This document shows, piece after piece, positions 8,691 to 18,382 of a DNA stretch of 30,185 nt. Below the pieces are notes generated by a model. That model had not been told where the DNA came from. It made no database searches and saw only the letters and a list, made by a program, of their open reading frames with translations. This DNA is from an uncultured Eubacteriales bacterium (GTDB lineage: Bacteria; Bacillota; Clostridia; Lachnospirales; Lachnospiraceae): contig URND01000025.1 of the NCBI GenBank assembly GCA_900549105.1, forward strand, positions 1-30,185, given 5' to 3'. Each line of letters starts with the position of its first letter. Position 1 is the stretch's first letter. Made by a program: the position numbers and the translations under genes.

Positions 8691-9749
8691 TTACTCCACC
8701 AAATACGCTATTTTCTTTATATCGCTCACATCTGCCAGCGCACTTGCCTTAAATTGCTCATAGTGCGGAAAATGTCCTACATATTCTGCAACACTAAATT
8801 TTTTCAATATATCGGGTGAAATCAAAAAATTCTGCTTGTCTTCATCAAAATCATTACAAATATATATATATTTCTCGCTATAAGCGCCATTAATATTTGA
8901 AGCAAGAACATTCGTAGCATATACAGCCGCTTTAGTTTGCCCCGTCACTATAATAATCTTGTCCGCCACATCCATAAGGCTCGCTTTATCTGCATCAAAA
9001 ACCGTATCTGCATCAATAATAATATATTCAAACTCTCCTGCTTCTTTTGCAGATACAGCAATACGCTGAAAAATCGAATATTCTATGCCTAAAGACATCA
9101 ATGCTGCCCGAAATGGCGGAAGATAACTAAAGCCTTCATTTCGAAGAATATGTCTGATCTCGGGATAAATATTATCAGGAGATTGCACAAGTTTTGTGTA
9201 TACCTCCATAGATGTTACAGCGCTCATATCTGAAAGCATATTTTGGAATGTATGTAAGCGAGACGCATTCATATAAAGCACTTTCTTGTTATTTTTATTT
9301 AAGCATGCACTTATCCCGAGGGCTATCGTTGTTTTTCCAACGCCCCCACAGCCAGAATCCACCAGAATAATTTGCGTTTCTTTCCTTACTGCATTTAGGC
9401 CTTTTAACATAATTGCACTTTTTCCAACAATATCATTAAAAATATTATTTATATTTGTATACTTGTATATTTGATTAATCTGGAGATTCTCTGTTTCATT
9501 TTGAGAATATTGCTCCGTCATCACAAAGATATTGGTAATATTATGGCGCTGGAGCGCCGGCGCATATAATTCCTCCGACACAATCAATATATCTGCTTTT
9601 TGAGGAGAAGCAAAAAATCGCTCAAAATAATCGCGTTCGCTTATAATTTCCAAATCGACCTTTTCGAAATATTCTTCGGCAAATTTTTGCTGTAGCGGAG
9701 CTATATAATTCAAATCCGTATCTGCAATCAAAATTCTGGCTTTAGCCAT
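8691..9749 (-). CDS. CpaE/MinD-like P-loop ATPase of the secretion locus
   Basis: This 352-residue protein has an N-terminal receiver-like alpha/beta domain (ARILIADTD, about 1-110) followed by a ParA/MinD-type ATPase. The Walker A is GCGGVGKTT (about 133-141); the usual signature lysine of the deviant motif is replaced by cysteine. Walker B-like EYIIIDAD is near 241-248, and a strand with IIIVTGQTKAAVYA follows. The layout resembles CpaE/TadZ, which position pilus machines at the cell pole. ATG 9749 is preferred over GTG 9758 because GGAGG is ten bases before the ATG and only one base before the GTG. It sits between an FHA protein gene and the YukD-like gene, so localisation or assembly of the secretion complex is a reasonable inference, not shown by the sequence. 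Confidence 0.85.
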   Translation of the reverse strand: MAKARILIADTDLNYIAPLQQKFAEEYFEKVDLEIISERDYFERFFASPQKADILIVSEELYAPALQRHNITNIFVMTEQYSQNETENLQINQIYKYTNINNIFNDIVGKSAIMLKGLNAVRKETQIILVDSGCGGVGKTTIALGISACLNKNNKKVLYMNASRLHTFQNMLSDMSAVTSMEVYTKLVQSPDNIYPEIRHILRNEGFSYLPPFRAALMSLGIEYSIFQRIAVSAKEAGEFEYIIIDADTVFDADKASLMDVADKIIIVTGQTKAAVYATNVLASNINGAYSEKYIYICNDFDEDKQNFLISPDILKKFSVAEYVGHFPHYEQFKASALADVSDIKKIAYLVE

Positions 9750-9764
9750 TACCCGCACACCTCC

Positions 9765-10688
9765 TCATTCGATAGATACCTGAAATTCACTATTTGCTAA
9801 TCGAAGTCTGTCCCCATTTTTTATTGGACACGGCTGATTTGGCTGCAAACGCATTTTATTTAAATATGTTCCATTTGCACTTCCAAGATCAACAACTGCA
9901 TATTGATTCCCCTGACGAATAATTTTACAATGTACCCGGCTTATCATCCTGTTAAAAGACAAAGTGCCATCAACCATCTCCTGCTTTTTACCCAGGATAA
10001 ATTCATTCTTCGTTACATAAATCTCAAACGGGGCCGGAGAGTTTGTTGCCACCAGCTTTAATTTCTCATTATTTTTATGAGGAATCTCGTTTCGGCCTCT
10101 TATGGTTGCTCTGCTCTCAATAGAAGCAGCTCTTCTGATTTTAGAGTGAAGATTCTCCAACGAAATCATCCCATTCATCAAATTCTCGGCAAGCTGCATC
10201 GTTTTTGAAGAAGACAGCGATGAGGTACTTTGAATCAATTTAACAAAATTAGCCCTAAGCTGACTTTCAAACGACGGCATATCAGTAAATAATCGTTGCC
10301 CTATAGGCAGGTATACCAAACTTACCTTATATGTTGCGGGTTCAACAAAAATATGTGCAACTGAAATATCAATACTCTGGCAGGTTAAAAACCCATTATT
10401 TTTAACCTCAATAATGTCTGAGAACAAATTAGCAACTATTGTTATAAAATTGTCTGCGTCCAAGGTGGGAAGCATATCCATCAAAGATCTACGGTCATTA
10501 ACCATATAATAAAATTGTATCTTCCCGTTATAGAGCATTTTCATACATTTAACAAACAAACCCTCCGCCTGACTTTGTAACACTTTATACTCAGTATGAA
10601 GAAAAACACTGCTGTCATTTACAACATAAGCAAAATTATTTCCACAATTTATTTTTTCCGGCAACCTATTTTCAAATAATGTATTCAC
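9765..10688 (-). CDS. DUF6382-like plus FHA domain protein (second copy)
   Basis: The protein has an N-terminal domain of about 190 residues and a C-terminal FHA domain (about the last 85). The FHA signature is complete: ILGKK, then ISRVHC, then DLGSANGTYLN, so phosphothreonine binding is plausible. The N-terminal part shares a pattern with the first gene of the block: a helix-rich stretch, then a conserved strand pair (SIDISVAHIFVEP, then VSLVYLPIG). I recognise this as the domain called DUF6382. Its layout recalls a degenerate kinase fold like that in EssB, which is inference. GTG 10688 is chosen because GGTGG is eight bases upstream; GTG 10700 is the alternative but its purines abut the codon. 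It lies 15 bases before the CpaE-like gene. Confidence 0.85.
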   Translation of the reverse strand: MNTLFENRLPEKINCGNNFAYVVNDSSVFLHTEYKVLQSQAEGLFVKCMKMLYNGKIQFYYMVNDRRSLMDMLPTLDADNFITIVANLFSDIIEVKNNGFLTCQSIDISVAHIFVEPATYKVSLVYLPIGQRLFTDMPSFESQLRANFVKLIQSTSSLSSSKTMQLAENLMNGMISLENLHSKIRRAASIESRATIRGRNEIPHKNNEKLKLVATNSPAPFEIYVTKNEFILGKKQEMVDGTLSFNRMISRVHCKIIRQGNQYAVVDLGSANGTYLNKMRLQPNQPCPIKNGDRLRLANSEFQVSIE

Positions 10689-10743
10689 TATATTTACCAC
10701 CCTTCATCTGAGTATTGTTATTCCCGTTTGTTTCAAAAAAACT

Positions 10744-13700
10744 TTAATGTCTGTTTGAAATCTTCTTTTTTATGCTGAAATAAGACATAACAACAATACA
10801 TCCCAATGAGACAAGCATCAGAATATACCAGAAAACAAGCGCACTGTTATCTCCCGTCTCAGGTGAGCCACTCCTTTGCACGTCTTTTATCTCAAGCATA
10901 TTACCATCAAAAACAACCGTTAGCACAATTGCCGTTCCAGGCTCTGCGGTAATTACATCCCCTTCCAAAGATGTAGAATTTCCAGATGCCAAACGAAACT
11001 CCTTCGATATTCTTTCGCCATCCGCATTAGATACATATAATGTATGTACTCCAAAATCAACTGCACTAAAGCGCACATATCCATTTGAATCTGTCACAAA
11101 ACATTGAGGTGTTGAATGCAATTCAACGGCTGTGTTGCCTATTGGATTCTCGTTTGAATCAATAAGGCGAACAATACACGCTACCTGATTATTTGGAACC
11201 GCAGTTTCTACGCCAGGATTATTCAGTCCTCCATACACTGGCGTACTATTTATCATAGGTGTAACTTCTGTATAGCTGTTTCCACAAGCAGAACAAGTAT
11301 ACGTTTTTATTCCTGTTTCCGTGTTTGTTGGCTGCTTCGTAACAACGCCTTGATCATAACTGTGTCCTTTAGCCGCTATTATCGCTGTATACGAATCCCC
11401 GCAATTAACGCATGTGAGTTTTTTCAATCCTGATTCAGTACAGGTAGCCTCTGTGACAACTTCCTCGCTATAGTTATGTCCTTTGGAAAGAATCGTTTCT
11501 TGCTTAATGGCGCCGCATTGTGTACATGTGTATGCCATCATTCCATTTTCAAGACAAGTTGCCTCCTTGATTACGCTTCCCTCATCGTAAGTATGCAAAT
11601 GCGTCCCATCACCGAGAGCCGGTATAACCTCCGTAAATTTATCGTTGCAAACAGAACAAGTAAACGTTCTCAATCCATCTGTTGTTTCTGTCGGCTCTAT
11701 TGTTACCTCAACAACATATTTATGCCCTGTGGCTTTTATTGTTTCTGTATAAGAATCCCCACAATTTTTGCAGGTATATGTTTTTATACCATCTGTTTTA
11801 CAATCGCCGCCCTGTGTAATTTTTACCGAATAATCATGGCCAACCGCAATGATGGCTTCTGTCCGCATTAACGTATTGCACCGGATGCAAAAATAAGATT
11901 TTTCACCATTATCCGTACAAGTTGCTTTTTTTGTCACTTTTCCTTCCCCGGAAAAATGACCCAATGCAGCAATTGTCTCCGTATATTTATTTCCACAAGT
12001 ATTGCAGGTATATGTTCTCACACCAGTCTCACTGCACGTCGGTGCTTTAGTTATTGTTCCACCATCATAAGAATGTGTATGCTTTTCAATGTAAAAATTC
12101 TGTGAAGTTCTTCTCAACTCATTGCTATTATTCTTATCATTCTTACTTCCCGTATCCGTTGTACGGAATTCTGCAGCAATCGTATTTCTCTGGCCATCCT
12201 TTCTCGTCTTATCACTGTCAAAGGTCTGAGCTTTAATGGTAATCTTTGTACTGCCGCTTTCTGCAATATAATCCACACCAGGCTCCAGCAAAACGCCATT
12301 CAGCCATAAGTTTACGAATTGTTTCAGTTCACCTTCTGAACGAAATACCGTATCCGCAGACTCTTCAAGAATATAATGGTGATCACCCGCATTATCTACT
12401 CCGATGGAATTTAAAATACTATAATTCTCGGCAATGTCCGTTGCATTAAAAACATTATCATCTGTGTTCTCATTTACTGTTAATGTGAGTTTGACACTTG
12501 ATGGTTCGAAAGCATAATTTTCACTCGTACTTTCAAAATAGGTGCTCACCGTAAATGTAAATGTCCCTGTCACTGTTGGCACGCCATATAATTCACCGGT
12601 TTCCTCTATCAATTCGATCCCATCCGGCAAACTTCCTTCTGTCAATTCATAAGATACATCAACCCAATCATACATATTGTTTGTAGTAATCAGACAGGAA
12701 TATGGAACATATTTAACGGCCTCATCTATTTTCTGAGTGGTTATTTCCGGATTCTGTGCAAGGTCAGACAGATTAATCGTTGCAAGCAGTTCCGAATTTG
12801 CAGCATTCCCCTCTTCACCAGAATAGATTTTCAAGCTTCCCTGAATCTCGCCGCCTTTACCCGAGGAAGGCGGAACCAGCCTTATCTTCGCCACATTAGA
12901 AAGCTCTCCATAAGTGGTTGAATCTAATTCAAGAGAAAAGTTTTCCGGGCAGGCAGATAATGTATTATTACCCTCACCGCCAACCATCCAATAATCGTCT
13001 AATTCCACATTGGTTGCATCCAAATCAAGCCAAAGATTGGTTAATGGCTCGTCCCCAATATTGGCAATAAATATATCATGTTTATTCTCATGATATTCAT
13101 CCAAAAATACTGATCGAACCTCTGGCGCAAGCGGCCCCGCAACATACAACTGCGGCCCTGATGCCTTTTTCACAAAAGTTACATCATAATTCTTTGGATG
13201 GGTTCCATTTTTATCTGTAATAATTACACTGAAAGTTGCATCAAGTACATTTTCTCCATCAGGAAATGAAAGCGCCGACCCCTCTTTAAATTCGGAACCA
13301 TTTGCATAAATCTTATCGATGGAAATGGCCTCCTCATTTGCCTTCCAAAATGTCGGAATAAAACTATCCACATCCTGATTGATGAAAATTGTCTGATAAC
13401 CATAACCGTACATTGTATCAATGTTGATATTCTTTCCATTTTCTATGATATATGTATCATAATCGTTTCCATCACTGTCTTTTGCCCCAGTAATCCTGAA
13501 CCATAAATCAGCCGCACCAATAATTGGTTTCTCAGTAAACTCCTTCCACAAATTTGAATTTTCAATCACTTTGACACTAATTTTGTCAGCAAGAGTATCA
13601 TAAATGAGCGGGAAACTGGTCGATAATCTGTAATACTTAAAAACAGTAAAATCCATACCATTACCACTATAATTAGCCAAGTACCCATTGTTTAATATAT

Positions 13701-15330
13701 CACTTGTGACATCTATTGCTCCTGCTGCTTCTGCTTCCTCTATTGAATCATAGTGTCCAATGACAACTTTTTTCACGATAGAATCATAATTTGTTATGTC
13801 TGCTGTTCCACCAAAGTTTTTTTGCATCACAAAGTCATAGTCAAAGTAATATTCGTTATTGGCAGGTATATCTGGTTTTAATTCAAATGTTATTTCTGAA
13901 ATATGCGACTTCGCATCAAATCCAGTAATTATATCATCAAAAACAGTTTCTTTTGCTTCGTCCTGCTTAGAAAACAATGTTCCTTGATGAGATGGATACC
14001 AATTCCAATATCTTACACAGATATACTTTTTACTATATTCTACGCCATCAACATAAGTTACAATTTGAAAAGTCGTATCTGTATTTTTTTCACCAGGAAT
14101 TGCATATCCTGTACCAGGCACTTCCATATTTTGGTTCAAAATTTGGTCTGCTATCGGGTCTTTTATTGTTACATAACCAAAATCGTATACTAGAACAGGG
14201 TAAATTTCCACATTGACTCTAGGGTTTTGTGCCAATTTTGATTTGATATTTAACAACACGGTTCCATGCTCTGCTAATGACCCTGCAATCGAATTTCCAA
14301 ATGATAAATCAAATACTATCTCTTCGGTAGCATCATCATCACTATGTTCAAAAACCCATTCTTTACAATCATCCGGAACTTCTTTTGTTCGAGTATTATC
14401 TTCATTCTGTAAATAAATTTCAATGTCAATATCATCCTCAAAATTTTCTGTCAAATAAGCTGTTACACTATATCGTTTATTGTTGGTGTTCAACTGACCA
14501 TTGCATCCAATAATAATTTCAAACTGAAAAGTCTCTATTCCATCTCCAGGATATATATTAATTGTTTCATTCTTTCCAATATTATACCTACTATACTCTT
14601 CCATTCCATCTGTACTATCTTTTGTATATTTCCAGACAGTTGTAGCCTCACTTGCTATTTGAATTCTATTACCATCCGAATCCTTAAGCATATCGAGCAT
14701 AGTGTCTACAGACATAGATGATAAAGTATCTTTTTGATATCCATAGAGAAGCAAATAGGCCTTACTTTCTTCTAACGGCAACAAAGATGTAACCTGAGCA
14801 TCACCATTAAACATATCAGCTAATACAGTTCCTAAATCATTCATTACTGCATTATAAAGTTCGGAATAATTGTTTATAAAAAATTCACCCTCATCATAAC
14901 TAAACGCATCAAATGCGTCCATCGCTTCCTGTGTCCGCTGCATAACTTCATTAACTTCTTCTGGTGTCATATTCTCTAAATCAGAAGCTGCAGGTAATTC
15001 TTCAAAAAGGCTCACAACCTCTTCTATGGCCTCCATGTTCAAAATACACTCTTCTTCTGCACTTTCATATTCTGATTCCAATCTCAAATCAGTTTCGCCA
15101 GATTCAGAAGTTTCCCTCGTCATTTCAGTTTCCTCTGTATCAACCTCTTTTTCTTCTGTTGCCGCCTCCGTTTCTTTTGTTACCTCGTTACTTCCAAACT
15201 CTACATCTTCTGTCGCCATATCAGAAGACGATTCTGTTGCAAAAGCCACCGCTGAACCATTTCCTATACATGCAGATACTATCAACAGCAATGCAAGTAT
15301 TAATGCCAGATGACGTTTTATTTTCTTCAT
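10744..15330 (-). CDS. Large cell-wall-anchored surface protein with C-x-x-C repeats
   Basis: A 1528-residue exported protein. Order: signal peptide (about 1-31, basic start, hydrophobic core, likely cut after AFA); a Thr/Glu-rich linker (to about 85); beta-sandwich regions including a cadherin-like strand pattern near 680-715; a putative Ig domain (about 862-955, with LPDGIELIEETGELYGVPTVTG); a second beta domain (about 960-1075); seven repeats of 38-41 residues (about 1083-1360), each C-x-x-C with a leading His and mostly a third Cys; a collagen-adhesin/SpaA-like domain (about 1378-1470); and SPETGDN (1489-1495), a hydrophobic segment and a basic tail, i.e. a sortase-type anchor. ATG 15330 has GGAGG eight bases upstream, inside the end of the kinase gene, one base after its stop, so the two are translationally coupled. 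Adhesion or a wall scaffold for the secretion machine is inferred. Confidence 0.88.
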   Translation of the reverse strand: MKKIKRHLALILALLLIVSACIGNGSAVAFATESSSDMATEDVEFGSNEVTKETEAATEEKEVDTEETEMTRETSESGETDLRLESEYESAEEECILNMEAIEEVVSLFEELPAASDLENMTPEEVNEVMQRTQEAMDAFDAFSYDEGEFFINNYSELYNAVMNDLGTVLADMFNGDAQVTSLLPLEESKAYLLLYGYQKDTLSSMSVDTMLDMLKDSDGNRIQIASEATTVWKYTKDSTDGMEEYSRYNIGKNETINIYPGDGIETFQFEIIIGCNGQLNTNNKRYSVTAYLTENFEDDIDIEIYLQNEDNTRTKEVPDDCKEWVFEHSDDDATEEIVFDLSFGNSIAGSLAEHGTVLLNIKSKLAQNPRVNVEIYPVLVYDFGYVTIKDPIADQILNQNMEVPGTGYAIPGEKNTDTTFQIVTYVDGVEYSKKYICVRYWNWYPSHQGTLFSKQDEAKETVFDDIITGFDAKSHISEITFELKPDIPANNEYYFDYDFVMQKNFGGTADITNYDSIVKKVVIGHYDSIEEAEAAGAIDVTSDILNNGYLANYSGNGMDFTVFKYYRLSTSFPLIYDTLADKISVKVIENSNLWKEFTEKPIIGAADLWFRITGAKDSDGNDYDTYIIENGKNINIDTMYGYGYQTIFINQDVDSFIPTFWKANEEAISIDKIYANGSEFKEGSALSFPDGENVLDATFSVIITDKNGTHPKNYDVTFVKKASGPQLYVAGPLAPEVRSVFLDEYHENKHDIFIANIGDEPLTNLWLDLDATNVELDDYWMVGGEGNNTLSACPENFSLELDSTTYGELSNVAKIRLVPPSSGKGGEIQGSLKIYSGEEGNAANSELLATINLSDLAQNPEITTQKIDEAVKYVPYSCLITTNNMYDWVDVSYELTEGSLPDGIELIEETGELYGVPTVTGTFTFTVSTYFESTSENYAFEPSSVKLTLTVNENTDDNVFNATDIAENYSILNSIGVDNAGDHHYILEESADTVFRSEGELKQFVNLWLNGVLLEPGVDYIAESGSTKITIKAQTFDSDKTRKDGQRNTIAAEFRTTDTGSKNDKNNSNELRRTSQNFYIEKHTHSYDGGTITKAPTCSETGVRTYTCNTCGNKYTETIAALGHFSGEGKVTKKATCTDNGEKSYFCIRCNTLMRTEAIIAVGHDYSVKITQGGDCKTDGIKTYTCKNCGDSYTETIKATGHKYVVEVTIEPTETTDGLRTFTCSVCNDKFTEVIPALGDGTHLHTYDEGSVIKEATCLENGMMAYTCTQCGAIKQETILSKGHNYSEEVVTEATCTESGLKKLTCVNCGDSYTAIIAAKGHSYDQGVVTKQPTNTETGIKTYTCSACGNSYTEVTPMINSTPVYGGLNNPGVETAVPNNQVACIVRLIDSNENPIGNTAVELHSTPQCFVTDSNGYVRFSAVDFGVHTLYVSNADGERISKEFRLASGNSTSLEGDVITAEPGTAIVLTVVFDGNMLEIKDVQRSGSPETGDNSALVFWYILMLVSLGCIVVMSYFSIKKKISNRH

Positions 15331-15331
15331 G

Positions 15332-18184
15332 CTATTGTCCTCCCCTCAGCACATCCTGTGCTATTTTTATTTGTTCATCTATACTATAAATCCGAGATTT
15401 CCTCATATTTCCTGATGGATAATCAAAATATAGTTCATCACCAACAATATCGCTTAAATACGGTAAATCAGCAATGACTTCACATTTGTCATTTAAAAGA
15501 ACTCCATACTGATAGTCATCTACTGTAACATATTGGGCAACAATATAATTTCCAACTTGTGTTATGTAAGTAAGATATCCCTCTCCACTTAATTCACACA
15601 CAAACTCTCCGGTCTCTTTATCATAAACGGTCGGCAATCCATGAAGAGGCGACTCAATTTTCAAAGAATCCGTATAAAATTCTTCATATAAGGACAAATC
15701 AGGTTTTTCAATATTTTCCTCCAAAACTAAATTTCCATCTCTTGCATTGAATGTGAGAAGCGTCCCATCGTTATAAGTAACCTCTAAATACGAATCATTG
15801 TCTACTCTGACAAATTGCTGATCATACACCATGTCTGCATTCGGAATATTTACTTCATTTATCATCGTACCGTTAATATCATATACTCTAAATTGTTTAT
15901 ATGAAAAAAGCATAATCCGTTGCCCATCAGCGCTAATCCTCGCTTCATCATGGGCATATGAAGGATCATATGAAAACACATTTAATCTGGAATAATCCTC
16001 ACACTTCATTATTTTGATTTTAGGCATATCCATACTGCCGATTAATGCCACACCATTGGCTAACTGGACAAAATCTCCTGTTTCCTCTTCTTCAAAACTG
16101 GCAATCATATTTGATGCCGCATCAAAAAACATAACTAATTCATCAGAGGTAGCTAACGTGTACGTATCACTTATGGCAAATCGAAAAAGGTGTTCAGAGG
16201 TCGTTACTAAAGGTGTTTGCTCTCCAGTATCCGGATGAATCTTAACCAGCAAATTCTGCATTTGAACATAGATACCATTTTTATTCGTTTTAACACCAAA
16301 ATATCCATCGGATTCAAAACCACCTGTCTGCATTTTTGCAATAGTATCTATCACCGCAAACACTGAACCTTTGGACCCTGTGGCCGAAAAGGCCATATAT
16401 TGTTCATAAAAGCCCCCTTCAAAATGCGTATAACCAGATGTATTATCAAAAATTTCCATACCGCTTCCAGAATTAGTCAAATCATAGATTTCCAACGTTC
16501 CATCGGCAAAGCTCACTCCCAACAACGTTCCATCGGCATTTATTTCAAACAAGTTATCTTTAGGATTAGCAAAACTATCATTGAGCGTTACTCTTTGACA
16601 TTTTCCTTGAAAATCCACTTCGCATTTTATATTTCCGGTGACGGCATCGTAAATGGTTGCTGTACTTTCATCTTTATAAATTGCTGCCACCGTCTTTCCA
16701 TCCTGAGATAAACTAATTGCCGTAGCGGGACGGCCTTCCCACAGTGTTTCATTGCTTGCAATATTATAGGCCGTTATACCATTAATTCCGGCATAAACGA
16801 TGATGTCATCAGTCAAATATTCTATCTCAGATAATGCAGATTTATCCGCCGGTAATGTCACAATGATATTTGCTGTTTCAGTATTAAAAACTGCAACATA
16901 CCCCGAGTACAGGCAAGCAGCCGTTTCTCCATTTTCAGAAAGAACCATATACAATGGATTGCTTGGCAATTCAACAACTTTGTGCTTTTTAAATCCATCG
17001 GATAAATCATATATGCCCAGGGCATCTGACAATGCCTTCTGAGCCTCCGGAATATAAGCAGGCATAAAAAGATTTTTTTGTGTCGGCAGGGCCTGTAACG
17101 CATACTCTGTTGCAGATATTGAATTTCCATCAGCTAATGCCGTTTGCGAATATCCGGCCAGCTTTAACCAGCTCTCTACAACCTCCATTCTTTTCAGCCC
17201 TATAAACGCCATCACTGCTCCCACTAGAAACATTAAAGACAGAATAGCCCCTCCAATCAGACCACTTCTCTTTAACCGTTTTGCCCGAATATCATTGTCA
17301 TGCAAATGAGATAATTCTTGTAACATCTCACCAGCCGTTTGATACCTTAAATCAGGGTTCGGATTCATGGCCTTTGAAATAATTTTTACAATTTGAGGAC
17401 TAAACTCCTTACTTGAAAGCGGTGCAACCTCCATTGCATTTCGGGCTGGTCTTTTTCCGCTCAGCAAATGATATAGAGTTGCACCAACACTATATATGTC
17501 TGAGCGAATATCCGGCACTATTTTCCTGACACTTGAATTTGATTTTGCAGACGACATAGTTAATGTCTCTGTTTCGTCAAGCATCGTTACTGTCTCATTA
17601 TCATCGATTGTAGCAGTGCTATTCCCAAAAGAAGAAAAATCTAATCCATAGTGTTCCGGCGACGCATATCCTGCACTGCATCCAACTACATTCTCCTCTC
17701 CGAGAGCTAACGTAATGTTAAAATCTATCAGACAAATATCATCATATGGCGTACGCATTATATTTGCCGGTTTAATATCACTATGCACATATCCGCGTGG
17801 CGGAGTACCATGGGTTGGACTATGTAAATACTCAAGCGCTTCCAACAACTGCTTCGCCCACTTAATCACTTGGGGTTGTGAAAACTTTTCTCCTCTTTTC
17901 AAAGGCCTGTCCAGGCTTTCTCCCTCAATGTAAGCCATTACCGTATAAACGATATCATCTTCTATAAAAAAATCGTATACTTGGGGGATATATGAATGAC
18001 TCAATTCTTTCAGCACATCAACCTCACGCCGCAACAATTCTGGTCGGGCCGTAATTTTACGCTTGTCAGCTTTTAAAACGACTTTTTTCCCCAGACGCTG
18101 ATGTTTTGCAAGATAGACATTGCCCCCTCCGCCTGAACCAATTTTTTCAATCACCTCATAGGTTGACGCTATTAATTTAGACAT
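15332..18184 (-). CDS. Transmembrane Ser/Thr kinase with extracellular propeller-like region
   Basis: A 950-residue PknB-type kinase. Visible: glycine loop GSGGGGNV (16-23), Lys38, Glu54, catalytic loop HSDIKPAN (134-141, H-S-D in place of H-R-D), metal site D-F-N (154-156) in place of D-F-G, SPE (175-177) and DIRSDIYSVG (225-234). Between SPE and that helix is an insert of about 45 residues with DNETVTM and DETETLTM (195-210). One membrane segment (about 308-330) leads to about 620 outside residues with WD40/PQQ-like repeated strands (for example YVAVFNTETANII, TLEIYDLTN), instead of the PASTA repeats of many Gram-positive kinases. The aspartates and lysine needed for catalysis are present, so activity is likely despite the variants. 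GAGG lies somewhat far from ATG 18184. It follows the 52-residue protein gene by 39 bases. Confidence 0.92.
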   Translation of the reverse strand: MSKLIASTYEVIEKIGSGGGGNVYLAKHQRLGKKVVLKADKRKITARPELLRREVDVLKELSHSYIPQVYDFFIEDDIVYTVMAYIEGESLDRPLKRGEKFSQPQVIKWAKQLLEALEYLHSPTHGTPPRGYVHSDIKPANIMRTPYDDICLIDFNITLALGEENVVGCSAGYASPEHYGLDFSSFGNSTATIDDNETVTMLDETETLTMSSAKSNSSVRKIVPDIRSDIYSVGATLYHLLSGKRPARNAMEVAPLSSKEFSPQIVKIISKAMNPNPDLRYQTAGEMLQELSHLHDNDIRAKRLKRSGLIGGAILSLMFLVGAVMAFIGLKRMEVVESWLKLAGYSQTALADGNSISATEYALQALPTQKNLFMPAYIPEAQKALSDALGIYDLSDGFKKHKVVELPSNPLYMVLSENGETAACLYSGYVAVFNTETANIIVTLPADKSALSEIEYLTDDIIVYAGINGITAYNIASNETLWEGRPATAISLSQDGKTVAAIYKDESTATIYDAVTGNIKCEVDFQGKCQRVTLNDSFANPKDNLFEINADGTLLGVSFADGTLEIYDLTNSGSGMEIFDNTSGYTHFEGGFYEQYMAFSATGSKGSVFAVIDTIAKMQTGGFESDGYFGVKTNKNGIYVQMQNLLVKIHPDTGEQTPLVTTSEHLFRFAISDTYTLATSDELVMFFDAASNMIASFEEEETGDFVQLANGVALIGSMDMPKIKIMKCEDYSRLNVFSYDPSYAHDEARISADGQRIMLFSYKQFRVYDINGTMINEVNIPNADMVYDQQFVRVDNDSYLEVTYNDGTLLTFNARDGNLVLEENIEKPDLSLYEEFYTDSLKIESPLHGLPTVYDKETGEFVCELSGEGYLTYITQVGNYIVAQYVTVDDYQYGVLLNDKCEVIADLPYLSDIVGDELYFDYPSGNMRKSRIYSIDEQIKIAQDVLRGGQ

Positions 18185-18223
18185 AACAATCTTCTCGCCT
18201 CATTTTTATCCATAAACTATAAA

Positions 18224-18382
18224 TTATTTTTTATCCTTTTGCCCATACTCTGCATCCAGTTGAATTCTAAGCCGCATAGATTTCATTTTATATATACAAA
18301 AATATATAACTGTCAACAGCAAAGAACCTCCAGCAAGAATAAGGCCGCCATAAAACAGTATTTCATTTGTTCCCCATTCCAT
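18224..18382 (-). CDS. 52-residue single-pass membrane protein
   Basis: Found by translating the gap between the phosphatase and kinase genes. The product begins MEWGTNEILFYGGLIL, has one hydrophobic segment (about residues 8-30), then a basic stretch (KMKSMRLRIQ) and a charged tail ending GQKDKK. The basic stretch suggests that the C-terminus is cytoplasmic. The ATG at 18382 directly follows the TGA of the phosphatase gene, and GGAGG lies nine bases upstream inside that gene, a clear translational coupling. No family is recognised. It could be a membrane adaptor for the phosphatase or kinase, or a small secretion component in the position where small proteins such as EssA occur in other loci; neither is shown. 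Confidence 0.72.
   Translation of the reverse strand: MEWGTNEILFYGGLILAGGSLLLTVIYFCIYKMKSMRLRIQLDAEYGQKDKK

Noticed and set aside
11240..12085. CRISPR-like periodicity in the surface protein gene
   Set aside because: The roughly 115-120-base periodicity comes from protein repeats in an open frame; repeats diverge at DNA level and there are no uniform spacers or cas genes.
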